Below are positions 36,367 through 44,538 of a DNA stretch of 64,000 nucleotides, piece after piece. Source of the DNA: Alphaproteobacteria bacterium (GTDB lineage: Bacteria > Pseudomonadota > Alphaproteobacteria > GCA-2731375). A program made the translations under genes and the position numbers. Each line of letters opens with the position of its first letter. Position 1 is the stretch's first letter. The notes below the pieces were generated by a model. The model did no database searches. It saw nothing but the letters and a program-made list of their open reading frames with translations, and was not told the origin of the DNA. Where the stretch lies: assembly GCA_016776605.1 (NCBI GenBank), contig JADHTB010000017.1:1-64000 (forward strand). The letters are read 5' to 3'.

Positions 36367-37553
36367 ATAACGTTTTCCTGACGCAGGGCGGCGATGGCGT
36401 CAGCATCAAGGTTCAGCCATTCGACCAGAACTTCATCGGTCTGCTGGCCCAGGGTTGGCACGGCACGATGGGTTTCGACCGGCGTATCGGTCAGGCGGAT
36501 CGGATTGCCCTGCATCCGCACGGGGCCCAGTTTTGCGTGCCCGACTTCGATGATCTGACCACGGTGTTTAACCTGTGGGTTTTCGGCCAGATCGCTGACA
36601 TCCGCCAGGCGGGCGCAGGGCACTCCAGCGGCTACCAAATGCTCCAGCAGCCAGTCCCGGTCGTGGCGCAGGAACCACCCCGCCACGGTTTCATCAACCA
36701 GATCGGCATTTTCCAGCCGCTCCGGCGGCGTGGCGAAGCGGGGATCGTCCATCACCCCGGACTCGCCCATGATCTCGAGCAGGGCTTCGAAATGTTTTTG
36801 ATTGCCGGCCATCAGATGCAGGCGTTCGCCATCCCGGGTGCGATAGGTATTGGTCGGCGCGCTATAGCGGTCGCGGTTGCCCTTGCGTCCCATCACCGTG
36901 CCGTCGCGATGATGTTCGGCCACCGCCGTCATCAAAAACGACATGGCGGTATCCAGCAGAGGCACATCGACCACCTGGCCGCGTCCGGTCCGCGCCCGCG
37001 CGTGCAGGGCGGCCATTACGCCCAGGGCGGCGTTGGTGCCGGTAGAATAGTCGATCACGATGGAACCAAACATCGTCGCCTCGCCGTCGGGGCTGCCCGT
37101 CAGCTGCATCAGGCCGCCTTCGGCCTGGGCGATGGCGTCGAACGCGGGCCGCGTGGCCCAGGGGCCGTCCTGCCCGAAGCCTGAAATACGCGCCATCACC
37201 AGACGCGGGTTCAAGGCGCTGACCTCGTCCCAGCCAAAGCCCATGGCCTCCATGGTGCCGGGGCGAAAATTTTCCACCAGAACATCGGCCTCCCCGATCA
37301 GCGAAGCAAGGATCTCGCGGCCCCTTGGATGGCGTAAATCCAGCGTCAGGGAGCGCTTGTTGCGGTTGAACATCAGCATATAGAGCTTGTCATCACCCGT
37401 CGCGGCACCAGGACCGCGCATGATGTCACCCGTATCGGGTTTCTCGACCTTGATCACGTCGGCCCCGAAATCACCCAGCATCTGGGCGCAATAAGGCCCA
37501 GAGACATAGCGCGCCAGGTCGAGCACCTTTATCCCGTCAAGCGCACCGGCCAT
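36363..37553 (-). CDS. Class III (CaiB/BaiF/Frc family) CoA-transferase
   Basis: The 396-residue enzyme moves CoA between carboxylic acids through an aspartyl-CoA intermediate. Marks are the N-terminal GIKVLDLARYVSGPY, VIKVEKPDTGD, and the catalytic aspartate Asp139 in FDAIAQAEGG. The C-terminal region GVPCARL precedes the final HRAVPTLGQQTDEVL. The acids used are not readable from sequence. AAAGGAGGCGATGCCC gives a strong ribosome site. It lies 36 nt downstream of a VOC gene on the same strand; the gap carries an 18-bp tandem duplication. Confidence 0.92.
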   Translation of the reverse strand: MAGALDGIKVLDLARYVSGPYCAQMLGDFGADVIKVEKPDTGDIMRGPGAATGDDKLYMLMFNRNKRSLTLDLRHPRGREILASLIGEADVLVENFRPGTMEAMGFGWDEVSALNPRLVMARISGFGQDGPWATRPAFDAIAQAEGGLMQLTGSPDGEATMFGSIVIDYSTGTNAALGVMAALHARARTGRGQVVDVPLLDTAMSFLMTAVAEHHRDGTVMGRKGNRDRYSAPTNTYRTRDGERLHLMAGNQKHFEALLEIMGESGVMDDPRFATPPERLENADLVDETVAGWFLRHDRDWLLEHLVAAGVPCARLADVSDLAENPQVKHRGQIIEVGHAKLGPVRMQGNPIRLTDTPVETHRAVPTLGQQTDEVLVEWLNLDADAIAALRQENVI

Positions 37554-37569
37554 TGGGCATCGCCTCCTT

Positions 37570-37605
37570 TATTACCAGCTACCCGTATATTACCAGCTAC
37601 CCGTA
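37570..37605. repeat. 18-bp perfect tandem duplication at the end of the VOC gene
   Basis: The unit TATTACCAGCTACCCGTA occurs at 37570-37587 and again at 37588-37605 with no spacer. The copy in the gene encodes the last residues (T-G-S-W-stop); the other repeats the same codons after the stop. It looks like a recent slippage duplication. Confidence 0.9.
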
Positions 37606-38030
37606 TTTTCCATCGAGGCCCATGGTTCTTGCGGTGGCAGGGCATCACCGTCCTGCAACAGCTCGATCGAAATATTGTCCGGGCTGCGGACAAAGGCCAT
37701 ATAGCCGTCGCGGGGCGGCCGGTTGATGGTGACGCCCGCATCCATCAGGCTTTGACAGGTTTGGTAAATGTTATCGACCTGAAACGCCAGGTGGCCAAAG
37801 TTTCGCCCGCCCGGATAGTCTTCCGGGTCCCAATTATAGGTCAGCTCGACAACCGGCGCCTTGGTCGCCCTGGCCGCGTCCTCGTCCGCCGAGGCAGCGA
37901 GAAATATGTTGGTGTAGCGGCCCTTTTCACTTTCACTGCGCCGGGTTTCGACCATGCCCAGCAGGTCACAGAAAAAATGCAGCGTTTCGTCAAGGTTCGA
38001 GACACGAACCATGGTGTGAAGATATCTCAT
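37590..38030 (-). CDS. VOC-family (glyoxalase/bleomycin resistance fold) protein
   Basis: The 146-residue protein has two beta-alpha-beta-beta-beta modules. Glyoxalase I-like motifs are present: an N-terminal [19 protein letters not shown] with the first metal histidine, [20 protein letters not shown] with another histidine, and the last [11 protein letters not shown] with the glutamate ligand. The ligand set and the opening segment fit glyoxalase I (methylglyoxal-glutathione isomerisation) well, but the length is at the short end and other VOC functions are possible. Upstream partner of the CoA-transferase at 36363. Confidence 0.85.
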   Translation of the reverse strand: MRYLHTMVRVSNLDETLHFFCDLLGMVETRRSESEKGRYTNIFLAASADEDAARATKAPVVELTYNWDPEDYPGGRNFGHLAFQVDNIYQTCQSLMDAGVTINRPPRDGYMAFVRSPDNISIELLQDGDALPPQEPWASMENTGSW

Positions 38031-38142
38031 GCGTGGTTCCGCTTCTTGGGTTTAGAATGATCGGGTAATTAGAATATCCGGTAATGCCCTGGCAGAACAC
38101 CACCTATCGATGGAGCCCCCTAGCCATTTAAGGAAGACGCCC

Positions 38143-39372
38143 GTGGACAGCAACATATCATCCGAAAGCAAGCCCGCCTTGCACGGCATTAAAATTCTGG
38201 ATCTGACCCAGTTCGAGGCTGGACCGTCTTGTACGGAAGCCCTGGCCTGGATGGGCGCGGAAGTGGTCAAGGTTGAAGAGCCGAAAATGGGGGAACCGGG
38301 ACGCTGGAGCTTTTCCGACGAACCAGGCGTGGATGCGAACTATTTCCTGTACTTCAATCTCAACAAACGCAGCATCACCTGCAACCTCAAGGACGACGAG
38401 GGCAAGGCCTTGCTGGTCAAGTTGATCGAAAACGTCGATGTGGTGATCGAAAACATGGCGCCGGGCACGTTTGCCCGATTGGGTTTTGACTATGAACGTC
38501 TAAACGCGATCAACCCCCGGGTAATCTTCGCCCAGATCAAGGGCTTCGCGCCGGACAGCCCGCACGCGAACTATCTCTCCTTCGATATGATCGCCCAGGC
38601 GACGGGAGGCACCATGGGGATCAACGGCGCGGCGGGCGGCCCGCCGGTCAGGCCGGGCTCCACCATCGGCGATACCGGCACCGGCATGCTTTGCGCCATG
38701 GGCATTCTGGGCGCGCTGTTCCAACGGCATACCACGGGTCGCGGCCAGCATATTCAGATCGCCATGCGCGATGCCATGTTGAACTATTGCCGGACAGCGA
38801 TGAGCAAGCAGGTGCCGTCCGATACCGCCCTGCCCCGGGCGGGCAACGATATCGTCGGCTCCTCCCCTGGCGGTCTTTATCCGTGCAAACCAGGCGGGGC
38901 GGACGACCATTGCTTCATCTTCGCCTCACGAGCCAACGAAGAACACTGGCGCCGGCTGGCCCGCATCATCGGACGCGAAGATATGATTGACGATCCAAGC
39001 CTGCAGGATCCCTCGGCCCGCTACGAGGCCCGGGACGTCGTCAATACGGCAATTATCGAGTGGACCATGCAGCACACCAAAGAGGAAGTGATGCAGGCCG
39101 TGGCCGGGGCCGGCGTGCCCTGCGGCGCGGTTTACAATACCCTCGAACTGATGCATGACCCGGACCTGCATGCCCGCGGCATCATGACCAAGATCGATCA
39201 TCCCCAGCGTGGCGAGGTCAACGTCGCCGGATGGCCGGTTAAGATGTCGGACAGCTATGTGCCTGTCGTGTCCTCGCCTCTGCTGGGGGCTGACAATGAA
39301 GCCATCTACGGCGACTGGCTCGGCTGTTCCAAGGATGAAGTCAGAGATATGCGCGAGCGCAAGGTTATTTAA
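38143..39372 (+). CDS. Class III CoA-transferase next to a 2-hydroxyacyl-CoA lyase
   Basis: The 409-residue protein is like formyl-CoA transferase in fold: GIKILDLTQFEAGPSC, VVKVEEPKMGEPG, the catalytic aspartate Asp148 in FDMIAQATGG, and C-terminal GVPCGAVYNTLELM. The tetraglycine active-site loop of oxalate formyl-CoA transferase is not visible; the matching place reads SSPGGLYPC. GTG 38143 is chosen because AGGAAG lies 7 nt upstream; ATG 38110 would add 11 residues. It is 56 nt upstream of the lyase gene and probably supplies its CoA ester substrate, with formyl-CoA as a possible CoA donor. Donor and acceptor are inferred. Confidence 0.88.
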   Translation: MDSNISSESKPALHGIKILDLTQFEAGPSCTEALAWMGAEVVKVEEPKMGEPGRWSFSDEPGVDANYFLYFNLNKRSITCNLKDDEGKALLVKLIENVDVVIENMAPGTFARLGFDYERLNAINPRVIFAQIKGFAPDSPHANYLSFDMIAQATGGTMGINGAAGGPPVRPGSTIGDTGTGMLCAMGILGALFQRHTTGRGQHIQIAMRDAMLNYCRTAMSKQVPSDTALPRAGNDIVGSSPGGLYPCKPGGADDHCFIFASRANEEHWRRLARIIGREDMIDDPSLQDPSARYEARDVVNTAIIEWTMQHTKEEVMQAVAGAGVPCGAVYNTLELMHDPDLHARGIMTKIDHPQRGEVNVAGWPVKMSDSYVPVVSSPLLGADNEAIYGDWLGCSKDEVRDMRERKVI

Positions 39373-39428
39373 AACAGATACGAAGCATTCCACGAAAACC
39401 AATCCACGAATAAACATGGGAGATAAAA

Positions 39429-41084
39429 ATGGCTAAGGTCACTGGCGCCACATTGCTGGCGAGAAGTCTGAAACAACAAGGCGTCGAGTATATGTTCGGG
39501 ATTGTCGGCTTTCCCGTACAACCGATTGCCGCGGCCGCACAGGAAGCGGGCATCAAATATATCGGCATGCGGAACGAACAGTCAGCCTCCTACGCGGCCC
39601 AGGCCGCCGGCTATCTGACCGGACGGCCCGGCGCCTGTCTGACGGTTTCAGGCCCCGGCGTCGTGCATGGCCTGGCGGGCCTGGCCAATGCGCAACAGAA
39701 TTGCTGGCCGATGATCATGATCGGTGGCGCCTCGCCCACCTATCAAAATGGCATGGGCGGCTTCCAGGAAGAGCGCCAGGTGGAAATTGCCTCTCCCTTC
39801 TGCAAATTTGCCCATGCGGTCGAACATGTTCACCGGGTACCTTTTTATGTAGAGCTGGCGATCCGCAATTCCATCTACGGACGTCCGGGTGCTGTCTATC
39901 TGGATATGCCCGACGATATTATCCAGGGCGAGGTGGACGAGGACGAAGTCCAGATGATGGCCACCATCCCCGAACCGCCACGGATGCAGGCGGTCTCCGA
40001 GAATATCGAGGCGGCCCTTGATGCCATGGAGTCGGCTGAGCGGCCCCTGGTCATCGTCGGCAAGGGCATGGCCTGGTCACGGGCCGAGGACGAGGTCCGG
40101 GCCTTCATCGAACGCACCCAGCTGCCGTTCCTGGCCTCGCCCATGGGCAAGGGCGTGCTGGACGATAATCACCCCCTCTCGGTCGGCGCCGCGCGCAGCC
40201 ATGCCTTGAAGGAAGCCGATGTCGTCTTCCTGATGGGTGCGCGGTTGAACTGGATCATGCATTACGGCCAGTCACCGCGTTTCTCCAAGAATGTCCGAGT
40301 TGTACAACTGGACATCTCGCCGGAGGCAATCGGCAACAACGTACCGACCGAGGTGGCGTTGGTGGGTGATGGCAAGACCATCGTCGGGCAGCTCAACACG
40401 GCGCTGGAGAACCGCCAGTGGTTCTATCCCTCGGGCACCGATTGGATGAAGGCAATCGCGGAAAAGGCTGACGCCAATGCCAAGGCGATCCAGCCGATGA
40501 TCGACGACAATTCCACCCCGACGAATTATTACCGGGCCCTGAAGGATATCAGCGCCTGGGCCACCGAGGACGCGGTGATTATTGGCGAGGGCGCCAATAC
40601 CATGGACATCGGCCGCACCCAATTGCCCAACGCGGCGCCCAGACTGCGCCTGGATGCCGGCAGCTATGGCACCATGGGCATTGGCATGGGCTTTGCCGTC
40701 GCGGCAGCCGTGGTGCATCCCGAACGGCCGATCATTTCGGTCTCGGGCGACTCCGCGATCGGCTTTTCCGGTATGGAGATGGAGACCGCCTGCCGCCACA
40801 ATCTGCCGATCAAGATCGTAGTGCTGAACAACGGCGGCATTGGCAAGGGCATTGCGGAATTCCCCACCGATGAACCCCTGCCCCCCGGTGTGCTGACCAT
40901 CGGCGCGCGCTATGACCTGATGATGGAAGCCTTTGGCGGCAAGGGCTTTTTTGTGGAAGATCCCGCCGACCTGGCCGGCGTCCTGGAACAGGCCAAGGCC
41001 CACAATGGCCCAACCCTGGTCAATGTCGTCCTGCATCCGGAAGCGGGCCGCAAGCCGCAACAGTTCGGCTGGTTGACGACTTGA
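39429..41084 (+). CDS. Thiamine-diphosphate 2-hydroxyacyl-CoA lyase (oxalyl-CoA decarboxylase family)
   Basis: The 551-residue TPP enzyme has Glu50 in RNEQSA for cofactor activation and the TPP-magnesium motif GDSAIGFSG...NNGG (about 440-470). It could be oxalyl-CoA decarboxylase or 2-hydroxyacyl-CoA lyase. Lyase is favoured because FQE at 112-114, GARLNWIMHYG and the C-terminus RKPQQFGWLT resemble human HACL1 (from memory), whereas oxalyl-CoA decarboxylase has Tyr-Glu at the 112-113 site and a different C-terminus. The tyrosine after NNGGI in both known groups is Gly here (NNGGIGKG). The lyase splits 2-hydroxyacyl-CoA to formyl-CoA and an aldehyde or ketone. GGGAGATAAAA precedes the ATG. Confidence 0.85.
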   Translation: MAKVTGATLLARSLKQQGVEYMFGIVGFPVQPIAAAAQEAGIKYIGMRNEQSASYAAQAAGYLTGRPGACLTVSGPGVVHGLAGLANAQQNCWPMIMIGGASPTYQNGMGGFQEERQVEIASPFCKFAHAVEHVHRVPFYVELAIRNSIYGRPGAVYLDMPDDIIQGEVDEDEVQMMATIPEPPRMQAVSENIEAALDAMESAERPLVIVGKGMAWSRAEDEVRAFIERTQLPFLASPMGKGVLDDNHPLSVGAARSHALKEADVVFLMGARLNWIMHYGQSPRFSKNVRVVQLDISPEAIGNNVPTEVALVGDGKTIVGQLNTALENRQWFYPSGTDWMKAIAEKADANAKAIQPMIDDNSTPTNYYRALKDISAWATEDAVIIGEGANTMDIGRTQLPNAAPRLRLDAGSYGTMGIGMGFAVAAAVVHPERPIISVSGDSAIGFSGMEMETACRHNLPIKIVVLNNGGIGKGIAEFPTDEPLPPGVLTIGARYDLMMEAFGGKGFFVEDPADLAGVLEQAKAHNGPTLVNVVLHPEAGRKPQQFGWLTT

Positions 41085-41119
41085 TTTTGGGCTTGGATTG
41101 ACGTTGGGGGAGATAAGAC

Positions 41120-41869
41120 ATGCGCTTGAAAAATAAGGTGGCGATTGTTACCGGTGCCGCCTCGGGCATGGGGGCATCGACGGCGAAGCTATTCGCCGCC
41201 GAAGGCGCCAAGGTGATCGTGGCGGATCTGATGCAGGCCGAGGGCGAGGCGGTGGTGGCCGAAATTGCCGCCGCCGGCGGCGAGGCCCGGTTTCAGATGC
41301 TCAATGTGACGAGCGAAGGGGACTGGGAGAGCCTGGTTGCCGACACCATGGGGGCTTATGGCCAGGTCGACATCCTGGTGAACAACGCCGGGGTGAGCGG
41401 CAGCAACCCAGATCGGTTGAGCATAGACACCTGGGACGAACAGATGAACGTCAATGCCAAAGGGGTATTCCTGGGCATGCGGGCGGTGGTTCCCACGATG
41501 CAGCAGGCTGGCCGGGGCTCGATTGTGAATATCTCGTCCATCTCCGGGTTCGTCGGGCAAAAATTCGTCCACATGGGTTATAACGCCGCGAAAGGCGCGG
41601 TGCGGCTGGCGACCAAGGCCGCCGCCGTGCAGTTCGCCGGCGATAATATCCGGGTCAATTCGGTCCATCCCGGCGTCATGCCCGCCATGCGAACCTCGCA
41701 GATGACCGCCGATCCAGAGGTGCGCCGAAAAATGCTGTCGGCCATACCCATGGGGCGCGAGGGCGGCGTCGAGGAAGTCGCCTATACGAACCTGTTCCTG
41801 GCCAGCGACGAAGCCTCCTACATCACCGGCATCGAAGTCCCGGTGGACGGCGGCTATCTGGCTATGTAG
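41120..41869 (+). CDS. Classical SDR oxidoreductase
   Basis: The 249-residue protein has the intact SDR set: TGAASGMG cofactor loop (residues 12-19), NNAG, the catalytic serine in NISSISG, YNAAK and the C-terminal ITGIEVPVDGG. The acidic residue after the second strand (VADLMQ) fits NAD(H) preference. It follows the 2-hydroxyacyl-CoA lyase gene by 35 nt, with GGGGGAGATAAGAC upstream of its ATG. By context it may oxidise or reduce the aldehyde, ketone or hydroxyacid of that pathway, which is inference. Confidence 0.9.
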   Translation: MRLKNKVAIVTGAASGMGASTAKLFAAEGAKVIVADLMQAEGEAVVAEIAAAGGEARFQMLNVTSEGDWESLVADTMGAYGQVDILVNNAGVSGSNPDRLSIDTWDEQMNVNAKGVFLGMRAVVPTMQQAGRGSIVNISSISGFVGQKFVHMGYNAAKGAVRLATKAAAVQFAGDNIRVNSVHPGVMPAMRTSQMTADPEVRRKMLSAIPMGREGGVEEVAYTNLFLASDEASYITGIEVPVDGGYLAM

Positions 41870-42030
41870 CGCGGCTTGGGCTCAGTGCCATTTTTGCCTT
41901 GGGCCATCGCCGAAATTCAAGTGACCAACCGAGGCCGCGACGGCGGCCCGGCGCCCCCGCGCCGCCCGCGCGGAGCGGTGCGCTTTGGCGCACAAGCGCG
42001 AGCGACTAGACCACATTTATAAAAGATAGA

Positions 42031-42056
42031 CCCGTTTCGAATTTTGTCGAAACGGG
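42031..42056 (-). terminator. Probable terminator hairpin after the nitronate monooxygenase gene
   Basis: A perfect 10-bp stem CCCGTTTCGA / TCGAAACGGG with loop ATTTTG on the plus strand. On the minus strand it starts 1 nt after the stop codon of the 42058 gene and is followed by TCTATCTTTT, so it fits an intrinsic terminator for that gene. It may also end the plus-strand SDR transcript. Confidence 0.75.
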
Positions 42057-42057
42057 A

Positions 42058-43194
42058 TTAGGGCGCGAACTGGACCCGTTGCGGGATTTCCGACAGGGCC
42101 TGGACGGTGCCGGCCACCAGATCGGCCATGATATCGGCCGCGGGGCGGCGTTCGGTCAGCAGGCCCGCGCCCTGGCCCGCCGCATTCATGTACAGATCCC
42201 AACGGTCCGCCTGTTGGGCCGCGCTTATAAAATCCTCCATCAAGACGCGCTGATGCGGCGAGGGTAGCGGTTCCAGCCCCGATTGCGCCCAGGCATCAGT
42301 GACCACGCTGCGCTTGGCGCGCAGGGTCTTGCCGGTCCAGGCCTGGGAGATACGAAAATCCGTGGCCTTGCCGGCAACGATGTCATCCTTGACCACGTTC
42401 GGCAGGGCGCATTCCTCGGATACCAGAAAGGCGGTACCGACCCAGACCCCGATGGCGCCAAGGGCAAGTGCTGCGGCAATACCCCTGCCCCCGACAATGC
42501 CCCCCGCCGCCACCACGGGCACGGGGGCAATCGCCTCGACCGACTGGGCCACCAGGGGCAAGGTGGCGACGGGGCCTGTATGACCACCGCCTTCCGTGCC
42601 CTGGCAGACCACGATATCGACGCCGGCATCGCGGTTGCGTTCGGCGTTGCGGACCGTGCCGGCCAGACCGATCACCACCATGCCCTGTTTCCGGGCGCGG
42701 GGAATAATTCGGGCCGGATCGCCCAGGCCGGCGGCAAAGATCGGCACTTCCTCTTCCAGCACCACCTGGATCTGCGCCTCGGCATAAACATCGGAATTGA
42801 CGATATCGTTCTCCATCGGCGCGGGCGGCAAATCAAAGCGTTCCAGCAATTCGTGCATGAAGGCCACATGGGCCGGAAAATCACGGCGCAACTCTTCGCG
42901 CACGCCGGTGCGCGTGGTGGAGGCGGCGGCAAGAGAGGCGGGCAGCAACAGATCGACGCCGAACGGTTTATCGGTCAACTGGCGCACCCGCTGGATACGC
43001 CGGCGCACCTCTTCGGGCGACAGGGCAGAGCCGCCCAGCACACCGCAGCCCCCCGCATTCGACACCGCCGCCACCAACTCGGGCGGCGTGCCCATGCCCC
43101 AAACTCCCATGCCGGCCAGCATGATGGGATATTCGACCTGCAAAATATCACAGAGCTCGGTACGCAGGATGGGGCGGGTCACTGGATGGGTCAT
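42058..43194 (-). CDS. Nitronate monooxygenase family (NPD-like) flavoprotein
   Basis: The 378-residue TIM-barrel FMN protein has EYPIMLAGMGVWG at its start, AAVSNAGGCGVLGG, the active-site region GTEGGGHTGP, and the phosphate-binding AAGGIVGGRGIAAALALGA. It oxidises nitronates such as alkyl nitronates or propionate-3-nitronate with FMN, or acts as a related enoyl-reductase-like enzyme; many bacterial family members have unknown substrates. The paralogue at 45184 lies in the same region. It is divergent from the pyridoxamine oxidase-like gene across 72 nt and ends in a strong hairpin. Confidence 0.88.
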   Translation of the reverse strand: MTHPVTRPILRTELCDILQVEYPIMLAGMGVWGMGTPPELVAAVSNAGGCGVLGGSALSPEEVRRRIQRVRQLTDKPFGVDLLLPASLAAASTTRTGVREELRRDFPAHVAFMHELLERFDLPPAPMENDIVNSDVYAEAQIQVVLEEEVPIFAAGLGDPARIIPRARKQGMVVIGLAGTVRNAERNRDAGVDIVVCQGTEGGGHTGPVATLPLVAQSVEAIAPVPVVAAGGIVGGRGIAAALALGAIGVWVGTAFLVSEECALPNVVKDDIVAGKATDFRISQAWTGKTLRAKRSVVTDAWAQSGLEPLPSPHQRVLMEDFISAAQQADRWDLYMNAAGQGAGLLTERRPAADIMADLVAGTVQALSEIPQRVQFAP

Positions 43195-43266
43195 GGGAGG
43201 GCACGCTTCTCTACATGTGGTTGGAATTGCTATACCCTAGCTTAGGACAAACAAGGAGAGTTAGAA

Positions 43267-43902
43267 ATGGCAGATGAAACGCCACAAGATTTCGTCGAAG
43301 ACGAACAGGATTTGCGCGGCCGGTATGACGCGGTCAGCACCTTGGCGGCGCAAAAATCCGTTCCCACCCTGGAACCCCACAGCCGGCGGTTTATCGAACT
43401 TTCGCCGTTTCTGTGCATCGCCTCCGCCGACCCCGACGGTCCGGCGGATGTCTCGCCCCGTGGCGATGCCCCTGGCTTTGTCAAAGTGCTGGATGACCGC
43501 ACCCTGTTGATCCCGGACCGGATTGGCAACAACCGCCTGGATACCTTCGCCAATATCACCAAAAATCCATACATCGGCCTGATTTTTCTGGTCCCCGGCG
43601 TGAACGAAACCTTGCGCGTCAACGGTCAGGCGCGAATCTGTACCGATACAGAGGTACTGGCGGAATTTGAAGTGCGAGGCAAGGTGCCGAAAACCGGCCT
43701 GCTGGTCGCCGTCGAAGAGGTGCTGTTTCAATGCGCCAAGGCGCTGATGCGGTCCCGCCTGTGGGAGGACGATTACCGGGTTGAACGAAAAGCCGCCATG
43801 CCGCCCCTGGGCCATATGATCCGTGATCAGATCGGCGCGTCGCAATCAGCCGATGAGGTCGAGGCCCACGTGCAAACAAGTTTGAAAGAGCGGATGTATT
43901 AA
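43267..43902 (+). CDS. Pyridoxamine 5'-phosphate oxidase-fold flavoprotein
   Basis: The 211-residue split-barrel protein has FLCIASADPDGPADVSPRGDAPG and then LLIPDRIGNNRLDTFANITKNPYIGLIF, which are the FMN-binding strands of the family usually labelled MSMEG_1061-type. It probably binds FMN or F420 and acts on a small molecule; it is unlikely to be the vitamin B6 enzyme PdxH, which has a different C-terminus. Start ATG 43267 follows AAGGAGAGTTAGAA. It shares the sequence TAATG with the next gene, so they are translationally coupled. Confidence 0.85.
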   Translation: MADETPQDFVEDEQDLRGRYDAVSTLAAQKSVPTLEPHSRRFIELSPFLCIASADPDGPADVSPRGDAPGFVKVLDDRTLLIPDRIGNNRLDTFANITKNPYIGLIFLVPGVNETLRVNGQARICTDTEVLAEFEVRGKVPKTGLLVAVEEVLFQCAKALMRSRLWEDDYRVERKAAMPPLGHMIRDQIGASQSADEVEAHVQTSLKERMY

Positions 43903-44450
43903 TGGCGAAATTGTATCTGGTGCGCCATGGTCAGGCCGCCGCCTCGTGGGGCGAGGACCCAGATCCGGGCCTGAACGACCTGGGTCACGGCCAGGCCGCG
44001 GCAATGGCGGCGGCAATGGCGCCCCTGGGGCCGCTGAGCATGATCGTCTCGCCATTGCAGCGAACGCGGGAGACGGCGCAACCGCTGGAAACCGCCTGGA
44101 ACATCAGCGCCGCCGTGGTGCCGGCGATCCGCGAAATCCCCTCGCCCACGGACGATTTAATCAACCGCAGTGAATGGCTGGCCAGGGTCATGTCCGGCAC
44201 CTGGGCCGAGGCGGATGCCTGGCTGCATCCCTGGCGTCAGGGCGTGATCGATACTCTGTTGGGATTGCGGGAAGACAGCGTCGTCGTCAGCCACTTCGTC
44301 GTCATCAACGCCGCCGTCGGCGCCGCCCAGGACGATGACCGGGTAAGGCTGTTTCGGCCCAACAATTGTTCCATCACCGTGCTGGAATCGGACGGCGAAA
44401 ACCTGCGGCTGGTCGAATTGGGCGCGGCGCTCGAGACCAGGATCGGCTAA
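43902..44450 (+). CDS. Histidine phosphatase (phosphoglycerate-mutase-like) family protein
   Basis: This 182-residue protein has the catalytic LYLVRHGQAAAS at residues 3-14 with the phospho-accepting histidine. A second conserved histidine is in VVSHFVVINAAVG and the acid/base residue near EIPSPTDDL. The size fits a small SixA/CobC-like branch acting on phosphoprotein or small phosphate esters. Substrate is unknown. It starts at ATG 43902, sharing one base with the TAA stop of the upstream flavoprotein gene. Its stop lies 2 nt before the second GGGGACACAATACTTAT palindrome. Confidence 0.87.
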   Translation: MAKLYLVRHGQAAASWGEDPDPGLNDLGHGQAAAMAAAMAPLGPLSMIVSPLQRTRETAQPLETAWNISAAVVPAIREIPSPTDDLINRSEWLARVMSGTWAEADAWLHPWRQGVIDTLLGLREDSVVVSHFVVINAAVGAAQDDDRVRLFRPNNCSITVLESDGENLRLVELGAALETRIG

Positions 44451-44452
44451 GA

Positions 44453-44508
44453 AATTATGGGGACACAATACTTATATCGCTTGACATAAGTATTGTGTCC
44501 CCATAATT
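44453..44508. repeat. Second palindrome with GGGGACACAATACTTAT core
   Basis: Left arm 44453-44475 and right arm 44486-44508 are exact 23-nt reverse complements, with a 10-nt loop. The inner 17-nt core equals that at 24923-24980; the outer arms (AATTAT here, TTAATAC there) differ between copies but stay complementary within each copy. A partial extra copy CCATAATTGG follows at 44511. It lies between convergent genes. Confidence 0.85.
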
Positions 44509-44538
44509 GGCCCATAATTGGAAGGCAAAAAAAGCCCG

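Noticed and set aside
39429..41084. Oxalyl-CoA decarboxylase as the specific product name
   Set aside because: The active-site region reads FQE rather than the Tyr-Glu of oxalyl-CoA decarboxylase, and the C-terminus resembles HACL1; the neighbouring transferase also lacks the tetraglycine loop. The family name was kept, but the lyase was preferred.
41978..41993. Hairpin GTGCGC-TTTG-GCGCAC as a terminator of the SDR gene
   Set aside because: Short stem, no T run, and located in a GC-rich low-complexity stretch where such pairs occur by chance.
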